Positions 1 to 10,090 of a stretch of DNA of 64,000 bases are shown here, piece by piece (positions within the stretch are counted from its first letter, which is position 1; every line of letters begins with the position of its first letter). Source of the DNA: Escherichia whittamii (lineage in GTDB: Bacteria; Pseudomonadota; Gammaproteobacteria; Enterobacterales; Enterobacteriaceae). The position numbers and the translations under genes were made by a program. The stretch covers positions 440,167 through 504,166 of the forward strand of contig NZ_JACSQI010000001.1 in the NCBI RefSeq assembly GCF_014836715.1, in the 5' to 3' direction. A model generated the notes under the pieces. The model was not told where the DNA came from. It saw nothing but the letters and a program-made list of their open reading frames with translations, and did not search any database.

Positions 1-1
1 T

Positions 2-77
<76 letters not shown>

Positions 78-234
78 TTAATCTTCGTCTTTCGAAACGC
101 TACTGCCTTGGCTGCCTTTACTCACCTTAGTCACTTACTTTTGTAAGCTCCGAAGGATTCGTTCAGTTGCCGCCTTGTCGCAATTCGAAATACTGCGATT
201 GGGTGGTCTGTGCCTTTCAGCACTTTTCAAATTT

Positions 235-310
<76 letters not shown>

Positions 311-367
311 GTACTACTTAATTTTTGCTTTCGTAATTTCGCATTTCTGCGTCGTTACGGGAGGCGC

Positions 368-395
368 ATTATACGAGAAATCTTTCCCTCTGCAA
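368..395 (-). promoter_or_regulatory. Promoter of the tRNA-Gly operon
   Basis: On the minus strand there is a -35 box TTGCAG (390-395), a 16-bp spacer and a perfect -10 box TATAAT (368-373). A GC-rich discriminator (GCGCC) follows, as is typical of stringently controlled stable-RNA promoters. Upstream lies an A/T run (about 400-420) that looks like an UP element. Confidence 0.85.
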
Positions 396-520
396 CCCCC
401 CTAAAAAAATTTTTTTGAATTTTTATCTCAAGTGCCGAAATTATCAGCAAGGCGTTCAATTTAGCGTCAAAATCACGCCGCCGCAAGTGGATTCCGGCTG
501 TTATGTGACCAGGAAAAATT

Positions 521-1066
521 TTACAGCTTGATAAAATGCTCGCGGTAGTAAGCCAGTTCCGCAACTGATTCGCGGATATCATCCATCGCCTGATGCGTCC
601 CCTGCTTGGTAAAGCCATCAAGAATTTCCGGCTTCCAGCGGCGCGCCAGCTCTTTCAGCGTGCTGACATCGAGATAGCGGTAGTGAAAGTACGACTCCAG
701 CTCCGGCATGTATTTGAACAGGAAGCGGCGATCCTGGCCGATGCTGTTACCGCAGATGGGTGATTTACCCGCAGGCACCCACTGTTTTAAAAATTCGAGC
801 GTCGCCAGTTCTGCTTCTCGATCGCCCATCGTGCTCGCTTTCACGCGCTCTACCAGCCCGCTGGCGGTATGAGTACGCACGTTCCAGTCATCCATCAGCG
901 CCAGCTGTTCATCAGACTGGTGTACTGCAATGGTCGGCCCTTCTGCCAAAATATTCAGGTTGGCATCGGTCACCAGCGTGGCAATCTCAATAATGCGATC
1001 GCGCTCGGGATCCAGACCGGTCATCTCAAGATCGATCCAAATCAGGTTGTTTTCATTGGCTCTCAT
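521..1066 (-). CDS. orn: Oligoribonuclease Orn
   Basis: A 3'-to-5' exoribonuclease of the DEDDh family that degrades 2-5 nt RNAs and linear cyclic-di-GMP products to mononucleotides in the cytoplasm. It is essential in E. coli. The protein has 181 aa, the usual length. The exonuclease motif I is visible as IDLEMTG near the N-terminus (D12, E14), an internal GQDRRFL holds the next Asp, and THQAMDD near the C-terminus supplies the catalytic His and final Asp. The ATG at 1066 gives the K-12-length protein; the open frame runs further upstream but those codons would enter the divergent rsgA. Residue 2 is Arg where I recall Ser in K-12. It is divergent from rsgA. Confidence 0.97.
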   Translation of the reverse strand: MRANENNLIWIDLEMTGLDPERDRIIEIATLVTDANLNILAEGPTIAVHQSDEQLALMDDWNVRTHTASGLVERVKASTMGDREAELATLEFLKQWVPAGKSPICGNSIGQDRRFLFKYMPELESYFHYRYLDVSTLKELARRWKPEILDGFTKQGTHQAMDDIRESVAELAYYREHFIKL

Positions 1067-1160
1067 GCTATTTTCCACCCATTCACAGTGACTATATTGA
1101 TCCACAATTGCGTGTATCATAGATGTTTTGCCCATCAGGGGCGACCAGGAGTCTGTACGA

Positions 1161-2213
1161 TTGAGTAAAAATAAACTCTCCAAAGGCCAGCAGCGCCGTG
1201 TGAACGCCAATCACCAGCGTCGTCTTAAAACGTCTAAGGAGAAGCCCGACTACGACGACAATCTGTTTGGCGAGCCTGATGAAGGTATCGTCATCAGCCG
1301 CTTTGGCATGCACGCTGATGTGGAATCCGCCGATGGCGACGTTCACCGCTGCAATATTCGCCGCACCATCCGTTCACTGGTGACCGGCGATCGCGTAGTC
1401 TGGCGTCCGGGTAAACCGGCGGCGGAAGGTGTAAATGTCAAAGGGATCGTGGAAGCGGTGCATGAACGCACCTCGGTGTTGACGCGCCCGGATTTCTACG
1501 ACGGCGTGAAACCCATAGCCGCCAACATCGATCAGATTGTTATTGTCTCCGCCATTTTGCCGGAACTGTCGCTCAATATCATCGACCGTTACCTGGTGGC
1601 CTGCGAAACCTTGCAGATTGAGCCGATTATTGTGCTCAACAAGATAGACCTCCTGGACGACGAAGGCATGGCGTTCGTCAACGAACAGATGGATATCTAC
1701 CGCAATATCGGTTATCGCGTATTGATGGTTTCCAGCCATACTCAGGACGGACTGAAACCGCTGGAAGAGGCGTTGACCGGGCGCATCAGCATTTTTGCCG
1801 GGCAATCTGGCGTTGGCAAATCCAGCCTGCTGAACGCGTTGCTGGGGCTGCAAAAAGAGATCCTGACCAACGATGTGTCTGACAACTCTGGTCTGGGCCA
1901 GCACACCACGACTGCCGCTCGGCTGTATCACTTCCCGCACGGCGGCGATGTGATTGATTCTCCGGGGGTACGTGAATTCGGACTCTGGCATCTCGAGCCG
2001 GAACAAATCACTCACGGTTTTGTCGAATTCCATGACTACTTAGGTCTGTGCAAATACCGCGATTGCAAACACGATACCGATCCGGGCTGCGCTATCCGTG
2101 AAGCCGTTGACGAAGGGAAAATCGCGGAAACCCGTTTCGAAAACTATCACCGTATTCTGGAAAGCATGGCGCAGGTAAAAACGCGTAAAAACTTTTCTGA
2201 TACGGATGACTGA
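1161..2213 (+). CDS. rsgA: Ribosome small-subunit GTPase RsgA
   Basis: A circularly permuted GTPase that binds late 30S assembly intermediates, checks the decoding site and releases RbfA. The 350-aa protein has an N-terminal OB fold, then the permuted G domain with the G4 motif NKID ahead of the P-loop GQSGVGKS (214-221), and a C-terminal zinc motif [14 protein letters not shown]. The start is TTG at 1161, preceded by AGGAG at about 1147-1151; the frame stays open upstream to 1128 but the TTG matches the K-12 length. It is divergent from orn. psd follows after about 100 bp. Confidence 0.96.
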   Translation: MSKNKLSKGQQRRVNANHQRRLKTSKEKPDYDDNLFGEPDEGIVISRFGMHADVESADGDVHRCNIRRTIRSLVTGDRVVWRPGKPAAEGVNVKGIVEAVHERTSVLTRPDFYDGVKPIAANIDQIVIVSAILPELSLNIIDRYLVACETLQIEPIIVLNKIDLLDDEGMAFVNEQMDIYRNIGYRVLMVSSHTQDGLKPLEEALTGRISIFAGQSGVGKSSLLNALLGLQKEILTNDVSDNSGLGQHTTTAARLYHFPHGGDVIDSPGVREFGLWHLEPEQITHGFVEFHDYLGLCKYRDCKHDTDPGCAIREAVDEGKIAETRFENYHRILESMAQVKTRKNFSDTDD

Positions 2214-2310
2214 CAATTAAGCTAACCGTCGTTAGAATCGTCCCCTTTTTTTTCAGGATCCGGTATGAACGTCGGATCAGGAACGACAAAACAATGGCCT
2301 GGAGGCTACC

Positions 2311-3279
2311 TTGTTAAATTCATTCAAACTTTCGCTACAGTACATTCTGCCGAAACTATGGCTTACTCGCCTGGCGGGTTGGGGCGCAAGCAAGCGAGCA
2401 GGATGGCTGACAAAACTGGTTATCGATCTGTTCGTTAAATACTACAAGGTCGACATGCAAGAGGCGCAGAAGCCAGACACCGCCAGCTACCGCACCTTTA
2501 ACGAATTCTTTGTCCGTCCGCTGCGTGACGAAGTACGCCCAATCGATACCGATCCGAATGTTCTGGTCATGCCTGCCGATGGCGTTATCAGTCAGTTAGG
2601 TAAAATCGAAGAAGATAAAATCCTGCAAGCCAAAGGGCACAACTACAGCCTCGAAGCCCTGCTGGCAGGTAACTATCTGATGGCAGATCTCTTCCGCAAC
2701 GGTACGTTTGTGACCACTTACCTCTCCCCGCGTGACTATCACCGCGTACACATGCCGTGTAACGGTATTCTGCGTGAGATGATCTATGTGCCGGGCGATC
2801 TCTTCTCCGTTAACCATCTTACCGCCCAAAACGTGCCGAATCTGTTTGCCCGTAACGAACGCGTTATCTGCCTGTTCGATACCGAATTTGGCCCGATGGC
2901 GCAAATCCTGGTCGGGGCGACGATTGTTGGCAGTATTGAGACGGTCTGGGCGGGTACCATTACGCCGCCGCGCGAAGGCATCATCAAACGCTGGACCTGG
3001 CCTGCCGGGGAAAACGACGGCTCCGTGGCGCTGCTGAAAGGCCAGGAAATGGGCCGCTTTAAACTCGGTTCCACCGTTATCAACCTGTTTGCACCGGGTA
3101 AAGTGAATCTGGTTGAGCAACTGGAAAGCCTGTCTGTCACTAAGATTGGTCAGCCGCTGGCTATCTCTGGCGAAACCGTTGTTGCGCCAGAAGCTGAACC
3201 TGCCCCGCTTCCTGCTGAAGAGATCCAGGCAGAACACGACGTCAGCCCATTGGTTGACGACAAAAAAGACCAGGTCTAA
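2311..3279 (+). CDS. psd: Phosphatidylserine decarboxylase proenzyme
   Basis: Converts phosphatidylserine to phosphatidylethanolamine, the main E. coli phospholipid, at the inner membrane. The 322-aa proenzyme contains the LGST self-cleavage motif with the serine at residue 254; cleavage there makes the beta chain and the pyruvoyl-bearing alpha chain. A conserved YHRVHMP segment lies upstream. The C-terminal tail after about residue 287 is acidic and Pro/Ala-rich. The start is TTG at 2311 behind GGAGG. mscM starts 21 bp downstream, so the two are probably cotranscribed, as in K-12. Confidence 0.96.
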   Translation: MLNSFKLSLQYILPKLWLTRLAGWGASKRAGWLTKLVIDLFVKYYKVDMQEAQKPDTASYRTFNEFFVRPLRDEVRPIDTDPNVLVMPADGVISQLGKIEEDKILQAKGHNYSLEALLAGNYLMADLFRNGTFVTTYLSPRDYHRVHMPCNGILREMIYVPGDLFSVNHLTAQNVPNLFARNERVICLFDTEFGPMAQILVGATIVGSIETVWAGTITPPREGIIKRWTWPAGENDGSVALLKGQEMGRFKLGSTVINLFAPGKVNLVEQLESLSVTKIGQPLAISGETVVAPEAEPAPLPAEEIQAEHDVSPLVDDKKDQV

Positions 3280-3300
3280 TCCATCAAAGGAAACGCTGAC

Positions 3301-6300
3301 GTGCGCCTGATTATCACTTTTCTGATGGCCTGGTGCCTCAGTTGGGGGGCGTACGCCGCAACGGCCCCCGATAGCAAACAAATCACCCAGGAACTGGAGC
3401 AGGCAAAAGCGGCAAAACCCGCGCAGCCGGAAGTCGTAGAGGCGCTCCAGTCTGCCTTAAATGCACTTGAGGAACGAAAAGGTTCCCTTGACCGCATCAA
3501 GCAATATCAAGAAGTCATTGATAATTACCCGAAACTCTCCGCTACCCTTCGCGCACAGTTAAACAACATGCGTGACGAACCGCGCAGCGTATCGCCGGGG
3601 ATGTCTACCGACGCGCTGAATCAGGAAATTCTCCAGGTCAGTAGTCAATTGCTGGATAAAAGCCGTCAGGCCCAGCAAGAGCAGGAACGCGCCCGCGAGA
3701 TTGCGGATTCACTGAATCAACTGCCGCAACAGCAAACCGACGCCCGCCGTCAATTGAATGAGATCGAGCGGCGTCTGGGAACGCTTACTGGCAATACCCC
3801 GCTCAACCAGGCGCAAAATTTTGCGTTGCAGTCAGACTCTGCACGTCTGAAAGCCCTCGTTGATGAACTGGAGCTGGCGCAACTGTCTGCCAATAACCGC
3901 CAGGAATTAGCGCGTTTACGCTCTGAGCTGGCAGAAAAAGAGAGTCAGCAGCTGGATGCGTATTTGCAGGCCTTGCGTAATCAGTTGAACAGCCAGCGCC
4001 AGCTGGAGGCGGAACGGGCGCTGGAAAGTACCGAGTTGTTGGCTGAAAGCAGTGCCGATTTGCCGAAAGATATCGTCGCGCAATTCAAAATTAACCGCGA
4101 ACTTTCAGCGGCGCTGAATCAGCAGGCGCAGCGGATGGATCTTGTCGCTTCGCAACAGCGTCAGGCAGCCAGCCAGACGTTACAGGTCCGGCAGGCGTTG
4201 AATACGCTGCGTGAACAGTCGCAATGGCTGGGTTCGTCAAACCTGCTTGGTGAAGCGTTGCGGGCGCAGGTAGCACGGCTACCGGAAATGCCGAAACCAC
4301 AACAGCTTGATACCGAAATGGCGCAGTTGCGCGTGCAACGGTTGCACTATGAGGATCTCCTCAATAAACAACCGCAACTGCGACAAATCCTTCAAGCTGA
4401 CGGCCAACCGCTGACCGCCGAGCAAAACCGTATTCTCGAAGCACAACTGCGTACTCAGCGTGAGTTGCTTAACTCATTGTTGCAGGGCGGCGACACGCTG
4501 CTGCTTGAACTGACCAAGCTGAAAGTGTCTAACGGGCAACTGGAAGATGCGCTGAAAGAGGTCAACGAAGCGACGCACCGCTACCTGTTCTGGACCTCCG
4601 ACGTGCGTCCGATGACCATCGCCTGGCCACTGGAGATAGCCCAGGATCTGCGCCGCCTCATCTCGCTGGACACCTTCAGCCAGTTAGGTAAAGCCAGCAT
4701 CATGATGCTGACCAGCAAAGAGACGATTTTGCCACTGTTTGGCGCATTGATTCTGGTCGGTTGCAGTATCTACTCGCGCCGCTATTTCACCCGTTTTCTC
4801 GAACGTTCGGCAGCGAAAGTCGGCAAAGTGACTCAGGATCACTTCTGGCTGACGTTGCGCACTCTTTTCTGGTCGATTCTCGTCGCGTCACCGTTGCCGG
4901 TGCTGTGGATGACACTGGGTTACGGCTTGCGCGAGGCGTGGCCTTATCCGCTGGCGGTAGCGATTGGCGATGGCGTAACGGCCACCGTGCCGCTGCTGTG
5001 GGTAGTGATGATTTGCGCCACCTTTGCCCGCCCTAACGGCTTGTTTATCGCCCATTTTGGCTGGCCACGCGAACGTGTTTCCCGCGGGATGCGCTACTAC
5101 CTGATGAGCATCGGGCTTATCGTGCCGCTGATTATGGCGCTGATGATGTTCGATAACCTCGACGACCGCGAGTTTTCTGGTTCGCTGGGGCGACTCTGTT
5201 TTATTCTTATTTGTGGCGCGCTGGCGGTGGTCACCCTCAGCCTGAAAAAAGCCGGTATTCCGCTGTATCTCAACAAAGAAGGTAGCGGCGACAATATTAC
5301 CAACCATATGCTGTGGAACATGATGATCGGCGCACCGCTGGTCGCTATTCTGGCAGCGGCAGTCGGTTACCTGGCAACGGCACAGGCGCTATTAGCAAGG
5401 CTTGAAACCTCGGTCGCCATCTGGTTCCTGCTGTTGGTGGTTTATCACGTTATCCGCCGCTGGATGCTAATCCAGCGACGCCGACTGGCGTTTGACCGGG
5501 CAAAGCATCGCCGGGCGGAGATGCTGGCGCAGCGTGCGCGTGGTGAAGAGGAAGCGCATCATCACAGTAGCCCGGAAGGGGCAATTGAAGTGGATGAAAG
5601 CGAAGTCGATCTCGATGCTATCAGTGCACAGTCCTTGCGGCTGGTGCGCTCAATCCTGATGCTGATCGCCCTACTTTCGGTCATCGTGCTATGGTCAGAA
5701 ATCCATTCCGCTTTCGGCTTCCTCGAAAATATTTCGCTGTGGGATGTCACCTCCACGGTACAGGGCGTGGAAAGTCTGGAGCCGATTACCCTTGGCGCAG
5801 TGCTGATAGCCATTCTGGTGTTTATCATCACCACGCAACTGGTGCGCAACCTGCCCGCCCTGCTGGAACTGGCAATCTTGCAGCATCTCGATTTAACGCC
5901 GGGTACCGGTTACGCCATCACCACCATCACCAAATATCTGCTGATGCTGATTGGTGGTCTGGTTGGCTTCTCGATGATTGGTATTGAGTGGTCGAAATTG
6001 CAGTGGCTGGTTGCCGCGCTTGGTGTTGGTCTGGGTTTTGGCTTGCAAGAGATTTTCGCCAACTTTATCTCTGGCCTGATTATCCTGTTCGAAAAGCCGA
6101 TTCGCATTGGCGATACGGTAACGATCCGCGATCTTACCGGTAGCGTGACGAAAATTAACACCCGCGCCACCACCATCAGCGACTGGGACCGCAAAGAGAT
6201 TATCGTGCCGAACAAGGCGTTTATTACTGAGCAGTTTATCAACTGGTCGCTCTCTGACTCGGTCACGCGCGTGGTGCTAACAATTCCGGCCCCTGCCGAT

Positions 6301-6624
6301 GCCAACAGTGAAGAAGTGACGGAAATCTTGCTCACCGCTGCGCGCCGCTGCTCGCTGGTGATCGATAACCCGGCACCGGAAGTTTTCCTGGTGGATCTAC
6401 AGCAAGGGATCCAGATTTTCGAGCTGCGTATTTACGCCGCAGAAATGGGCCACCGCATGCCGCTGCGCCATGAAATCCATCAACTGATTCTGGCGGGCTT
6501 CCACGCCCACGGTATTGATATGCCATTCCCGCCCTTCCAGATGCGTCTGGAAAGTCTGAACGGTAAACAAACGGGAAGAACATTAACTTCTGCGGGGAGA
6601 CGTCGCCAGGCGGGAAGTCTGTAA
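3301..6624 (+). CDS. mscM: Miniconductance mechanosensitive channel MscM
   Basis: A large MscS-family channel that opens under membrane tension and gives miniconductance activity during hypo-osmotic shock. It has 1107 aa, the K-12 length. The order is a GTG start, a signal peptide ending AYAA, a long Gln-rich periplasmic coiled-coil region (about 25-440), many transmembrane helices (about 475-900), and the MscS pore helix and beta domain with the signature GLGFGLQEIFANFISGL. The C-terminus is a cytoplasmic alpha/beta domain. It follows psd closely, linking a phospholipid enzyme to a membrane-tension channel. A bidirectional terminator hairpin follows. Confidence 0.95.
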   Translation: MRLIITFLMAWCLSWGAYAATAPDSKQITQELEQAKAAKPAQPEVVEALQSALNALEERKGSLDRIKQYQEVIDNYPKLSATLRAQLNNMRDEPRSVSPGMSTDALNQEILQVSSQLLDKSRQAQQEQERAREIADSLNQLPQQQTDARRQLNEIERRLGTLTGNTPLNQAQNFALQSDSARLKALVDELELAQLSANNRQELARLRSELAEKESQQLDAYLQALRNQLNSQRQLEAERALESTELLAESSADLPKDIVAQFKINRELSAALNQQAQRMDLVASQQRQAASQTLQVRQALNTLREQSQWLGSSNLLGEALRAQVARLPEMPKPQQLDTEMAQLRVQRLHYEDLLNKQPQLRQILQADGQPLTAEQNRILEAQLRTQRELLNSLLQGGDTLLLELTKLKVSNGQLEDALKEVNEATHRYLFWTSDVRPMTIAWPLEIAQDLRRLISLDTFSQLGKASIMMLTSKETILPLFGALILVGCSIYSRRYFTRFLERSAAKVGKVTQDHFWLTLRTLFWSILVASPLPVLWMTLGYGLREAWPYPLAVAIGDGVTATVPLLWVVMICATFARPNGLFIAHFGWPRERVSRGMRYYLMSIGLIVPLIMALMMFDNLDDREFSGSLGRLCFILICGALAVVTLSLKKAGIPLYLNKEGSGDNITNHMLWNMMIGAPLVAILAAAVGYLATAQALLARLETSVAIWFLLLVVYHVIRRWMLIQRRRLAFDRAKHRRAEMLAQRARGEEEAHHHSSPEGAIEVDESEVDLDAISAQSLRLVRSILMLIALLSVIVLWSEIHSAFGFLENISLWDVTSTVQGVESLEPITLGAVLIAILVFIITTQLVRNLPALLELAILQHLDLTPGTGYAITTITKYLLMLIGGLVGFSMIGIEWSKLQWLVAALGVGLGFGLQEIFANFISGLIILFEKPIRIGDTVTIRDLTGSVTKINTRATTISDWDRKEIIVPNKAFITEQFINWSLSDSVTRVVLTIPAPADANSEEVTEILLTAARRCSLVIDNPAPEVFLVDLQQGIQIFELRIYAAEMGHRMPLRHEIHQLILAGFHAHGIDMPFPPFQMRLESLNGKQTGRTLTSAGRRRQAGSL

Positions 6625-6628
6625 TGCA

Positions 6629-6660
6629 TGAAGCTGCCGGAGTCGACTCTGGCAGCTTCA
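6629..6660. terminator. Bidirectional terminator hairpin between mscM and yjeO
   Basis: A perfect 10-bp stem (TGAAGCTGCC / GGCAGCTTCA) with a 12-nt loop sits between two convergent stop codons. No strong U-tract follows on either side, so termination is inferred from the position and stem. Confidence 0.6.
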
Positions 6661-6661
6661 A

Positions 6662-6976
6662 TCACCAACAAAACTGATAGCGCAGGAAAAACTGCCACAG
6701 CCAGTAGCCGAAAATCGCCAGCGCAGTGACGTACATAAACCAGCCGCGTTTTTTTCGCCACAGCGTGAACCAGAGAAAAGGGAAAAAGAGCGGCAACGTC
6801 ATTATCACACCGACATCACGGGTATCGTCATCTTCCAGATACTCCAGCACATCGCAGATGTTTTTAACCCCGCCTTCATCAATCATCCACTCTTTGTCCA
6901 GCGCGGAAGTGATGGTTATCCAGAAGAACGCCACAATAAACCAGATGCAGCACAAGACAAACATGCGCGCACTCAT
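6662..6976 (-). CDS. yjeO: Inner membrane protein YjeO
   Basis: A 104-aa protein of unknown function. Three hydrophobic segments are visible: one at the N-terminus (about 5-25), one in the middle containing LPLFFPFLWF, and one at the C-terminus, separated by an acidic stretch with EYLEDDDTRD. The length equals K-12 YjeO and the sequence differs from it at several positions. It is convergent with mscM. In K-12, as I recall, yjeN lies next to it on the other side, and that gene is absent here. Confidence 0.9.
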   Translation of the reverse strand: MSARMFVLCCIWFIVAFFWITITSALDKEWMIDEGGVKNICDVLEYLEDDDTRDVGVIMTLPLFFPFLWFTLWRKKRGWFMYVTALAIFGYWLWQFFLRYQFCW

Positions 6977-7034
6977 GAGGTAATCGGCCGCTTAATTTCC
7001 CTAAAACGCATTCTGAACAAATCACCGTATTTAC

Positions 7035-7061
7035 GCCCTATCGTCAGGCAGACGATAGGGC
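7035..7061 (-). terminator. Hairpin downstream of yjeM
   Basis: The inverted repeat GCCCTATCGTC / GACGATAGGGC (11-bp stem, 5-nt loop) lies just after the yjeM stop codon on the minus strand. It is probably the yjeM transcription terminator, though no clear U-run follows. Confidence 0.6.
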
Positions 7062-7067
7062 ATCTGA

Positions 7068-8570
7068 TTACTCAGCCGCCCACTGCGGATTTTTTGCCAC
7101 TCTACTGCAATAGTTCTGGTAAATCGCCATCGCTAACAGCGAGAAGAAGACAGGACCGCCAATCATCCACAATGTGCTGTCCCAGTCTCCGGCTTCAACC
7201 ACTGGCTGGATGATGGTGAAAACGTTCGCAAACGTCACCACCAGTACCACCACCACTGTCGCGATCGTTGCCGACATGTGTGTTTTGAAAATCACAAATG
7301 GTCTGTCGAGATCCTGACGTGCTTTAAAGAATGGGAAAGCCAGCGCGAGGAACAGGTAGGGAAGCGTCATGGAAACGTTCGCCATCAGCGTCAGCTTGTT
7401 AAAGAACGCCGATGCAGTACCACCGCCAAACGAAACCAGCAGGATGAAGACAGTAACCAGCCCACACTGCATCCACATGGCGATAGACGGCATGCCCATG
7501 GCGTTCAGGCGCGTCATCGGTTCCGGCCATAACGCTTTCGGCGTACCCTGGATGATCGCTTTTAGTGGCGAGTAGCAAAGTGTAAAGAACGCGCCGGTGT
7601 AAGCCAGGAACATCGAAAGCCCGGTAATACGCGCAAACCATACGCCCAGCGACAATGACGCTTCAGGTGACAAATGCAGCACGTTACCCAGCGTCATCCC
7701 CAGGCTTTTCATCAATACATAGGTGATATTGCCGAGGTTAACGGAACCATTACTTAATACCTGCTGCCAGTTAGTGCTGACGCCCCATAAAAATATCGCC
7801 AGTGAATAACCGATTGAAATAACAATAGCGGCAAAAACAATACCTTTGGCAAAGTTCTTTTCTGGGTTTTCTGTTTTATCTACCAGACCACCAACAGCTT
7901 CAATTCCGCCGTAAGCGAAAATGGCAAATACCACAAACGATAACATCGCCAGACCTGATTGATATCCTGGATTCGGCGATACCACGAAATTAATATCTTG
8001 TGCAAAATGGCCACCATTTAATAACAAAATGGCAATGCTCACTAACAGTAACACTAAATTAAGACACATTACTGCAATACCACCTACTGCAGTAATACGG
8101 GCAATTTTATTAATCCCTTTTGAGGCAACCACGGTAACCAGGATCATCCATGCCACCGCCAGCAGCCCCACTACCTGCGTTGGCTCCAGGCCAGCAATGC
8201 GCCAGTGCTGGGTCATGTCGGTACCGTAGAGGAACGTAGAAAATGGTACCCAGACTTTAGCTGAAGTACTCACCATCCAGATGATATAAGAGGAAAACCA
8301 CATAAATGTGCCGATAAAGGCGAAACGTGGTCCGACACTATTATTCATCCAGGAATAAATGCCGCCTTCTTCTTTGCGATAGGCCGCGCCCATTTCTGCC
8401 ATCATTAAGGCAAATGGTATGAAAAATAATAATGCAGAAAATATATAAAAGGGAATCGCACTATATCCCATTAAATAATAAGCTGCCGGGCTATTGGCAA
8501 ACCCAAATACTGAAGTAAAGATCATCAATATGAGCCCTATCAGACTCATCTTCTTTATCGTGTGAGGCAT
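7068..8570 (-). CDS. yjeM: APC-family amino acid transporter YjeM (substrate unproven)
   Basis: A 500-aa membrane protein of the amino acid-polyamine-cation superfamily, with about 12 hydrophobic segments and no signal peptide. It resembles the glutamate:GABA antiporter branch: the N-terminal helix has the FGFANSPAAYY unwound region and helix 6 has FAYGGIEAVGGL. Its substrate is not established as far as I know. The ATG at 8570 has AAGGA upstream and gives the K-12 length; the frame extends 14 codons further but without a better ribosome site. The two nearest genes, yjeO and epmA, give no functional hint. Confidence 0.93.
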   Translation of the reverse strand: MPHTIKKMSLIGLILMIFTSVFGFANSPAAYYLMGYSAIPFYIFSALLFFIPFALMMAEMGAAYRKEEGGIYSWMNNSVGPRFAFIGTFMWFSSYIIWMVSTSAKVWVPFSTFLYGTDMTQHWRIAGLEPTQVVGLLAVAWMILVTVVASKGINKIARITAVGGIAVMCLNLVLLLVSIAILLLNGGHFAQDINFVVSPNPGYQSGLAMLSFVVFAIFAYGGIEAVGGLVDKTENPEKNFAKGIVFAAIVISIGYSLAIFLWGVSTNWQQVLSNGSVNLGNITYVLMKSLGMTLGNVLHLSPEASLSLGVWFARITGLSMFLAYTGAFFTLCYSPLKAIIQGTPKALWPEPMTRLNAMGMPSIAMWMQCGLVTVFILLVSFGGGTASAFFNKLTLMANVSMTLPYLFLALAFPFFKARQDLDRPFVIFKTHMSATIATVVVVLVVTFANVFTIIQPVVEAGDWDSTLWMIGGPVFFSLLAMAIYQNYCSRVAKNPQWAAE

Positions 8571-8734
8571 GAAATTATCCTTCGTGTTAGCACATGTATA
8601 AAACGCGCGCACTGAACTGCACTACCCATTGATTGACGGGCCGCAATAAAAAATCATACAGAATTGATACCTGGATGATAGCAAATATCCAGTCTTAAAT
8701 TGTGGCCTTTAGCAGAAAAATGAAAACATCCGCT

Positions 8735-8762
8735 ACAGAATGGCGTTACAGCGCCATTCTGT
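8735..8762 (-). terminator. Terminator downstream of epmA
   Basis: The 12-nt inverted repeat ACAGAATGGCG(T) / (A)GCGCCATTCTGT lies just past the epmA stop on the minus strand. The stem is strong, with a short loop, and no long U-tract follows. Confidence 0.55.
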
Positions 8763-8788
8763 GTGGTTAATTAGATGATTTTTCAGAA

Positions 8789-9766
8789 TTATGCCCGGTC
8801 AACGCTAAAGGCAATCACTTCCGCAAGAGTCTCCGCGCCCAGCGCCAACATCACCAGACGATCAACGCCCAGAGCCACACCGGAGCAGTCAGGCATACCG
8901 ACTTTCAGAGCTTCTATGAGGTTTTGGTCGATAGGATGCTGCGGTAAACCACGCGCCGCACGCTTGCGGTTATCCTGCTCAAAGCGTTGTTGCTGTTCAC
9001 GGGCATCCGTCAATTCATGGAAACCATTCGCCAGCTCAATACCTTTGTAGTAAACCTCGAAGCGTTCTGCGACCCGATGATCCTCGGTACTAATTTGCGC
9101 CAGTGATGCCTGACTGGCAGGGAAATGATAAACAAAGGTCGGTTTTTCTTTACCAATGTTCGGTTCCACACCAAAGGTAAACAGCAACTGTAACAGCGTA
9201 TCGCGGTCTTCTTCGGTATCTGCAACGTTGCTCAGATCCAGTTTCGCCGCCACTTCCCGCAGCTGCGTTTTATCAGCTGAGAGTGGATCAATGTCCAGAT
9301 AACGTAAGAAGGCTTGCTGATAAGAAAGGCTTTCTGCTGCCGGGCAATCCAGTACTTGCTGCAGAAGATCGTCAACTTCGTTCATCAACCGGTACATATC
9401 ATAATGCGGCCGATACCACTCCAGCATCGTGAACTCAGGGTTGTGATAACGCCCCATCTCTTCATTACGGAAGCTGCGACACAGCTGGAATACTGGGCCA
9501 CAACCGGCAACCAGCAGGCGTTTCATGTGATATTCAGGGCTGGTCATTAACCACAGATTCATCCCCTGAGAGTGTCCGGGGCCAACGAAACGAGTCTCAA
9601 ACGGGACCAAATGAATATCGGTTACCGTCGCCTGGCTCATACAAGGCGTCTCCACCTCCAGCACTCCACGATCGGCAAAGAAACGACGGATCTCCGCCAT
9701 AATCGCCGCGCGTTTTAATAAGTTAGGAATGGATGCGCTCGGCTGCCAGGATGCCGTTTCGCTCAT
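8789..9766 (-). CDS. epmA: EF-P lysyltransferase EpmA (PoxA/GenX)
   Basis: A class II lysyl-tRNA-synthetase paralogue that attaches (R)-beta-lysine to Lys34 of elongation factor P. The 325-aa protein is the catalytic core only; the anticodon-binding domain found in LysU is missing. Class II motifs are visible: motif 1 around VLEVETP, motif 2 [14 protein letters not shown], and motif 3 [15 protein letters not shown]. The ATG at 9766 gives the K-12 length, with 15 more open codons upstream. It is divergent from frdA. Its substrate gene efp and partner epmB are about 7 kb away in this window. Confidence 0.96.
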   Translation of the reverse strand: MSETASWQPSASIPNLLKRAAIMAEIRRFFADRGVLEVETPCMSQATVTDIHLVPFETRFVGPGHSQGMNLWLMTSPEYHMKRLLVAGCGPVFQLCRSFRNEEMGRYHNPEFTMLEWYRPHYDMYRLMNEVDDLLQQVLDCPAAESLSYQQAFLRYLDIDPLSADKTQLREVAAKLDLSNVADTEEDRDTLLQLLFTFGVEPNIGKEKPTFVYHFPASQASLAQISTEDHRVAERFEVYYKGIELANGFHELTDAREQQQRFEQDNRKRAARGLPQHPIDQNLIEALKVGMPDCSGVALGVDRLVMLALGAETLAEVIAFSVDRA

Positions 9767-9943
9767 AGTGAAATCTCCAGTTTTTAACAAGGGCACGAAG
9801 TCTACTCGCAACGCGACGGCGAGACAAATTTTACGCAGGAATCAATCATCGGTGGGCGGTGACTAAAAAAACCGCAATATGATGGTTTAGTAATTAAATT
9901 AATCATCTTCAGTGATAATTTAGCCCCCTGGCGCACTAAAAAA

Positions 9944-9985
9944 ATCGATCTCGTCAAATTTCAGACTTATCCATCAGACTATACT
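9944..9985 (+). promoter_or_regulatory. frdA promoter with FNR site
   Basis: In the epmA-frdA gap, ATCGATCTCGTCAA (9944-9957) is a near match to the FNR palindrome TTGAT-N4-ATCAA, and a -10 box TATACT lies at 9980-9985. The spacing fits a class II FNR-activated promoter, in keeping with the known anaerobic induction of frdABCD. The rest of the 324-bp gap (9767-10090) is AT-rich on the epmA side and holds no gene. Confidence 0.75.
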
Positions 9986-10090
9986 GTTGTACCTATAAAG
10001 GAGCAGTGGAATAGCGTTCGCAGACCGTAACTTTCAGACACTTCCCCTGAAGTACGGTGCTGCGGGATAAAAACAATCTGGAGGAATGTC

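Noticed and set aside
6662..6976. yjeO as a possible phage or toxin membrane peptide
   Set aside because: It matches K-12 yjeO in length and position, so there is no reason to call it mobile.
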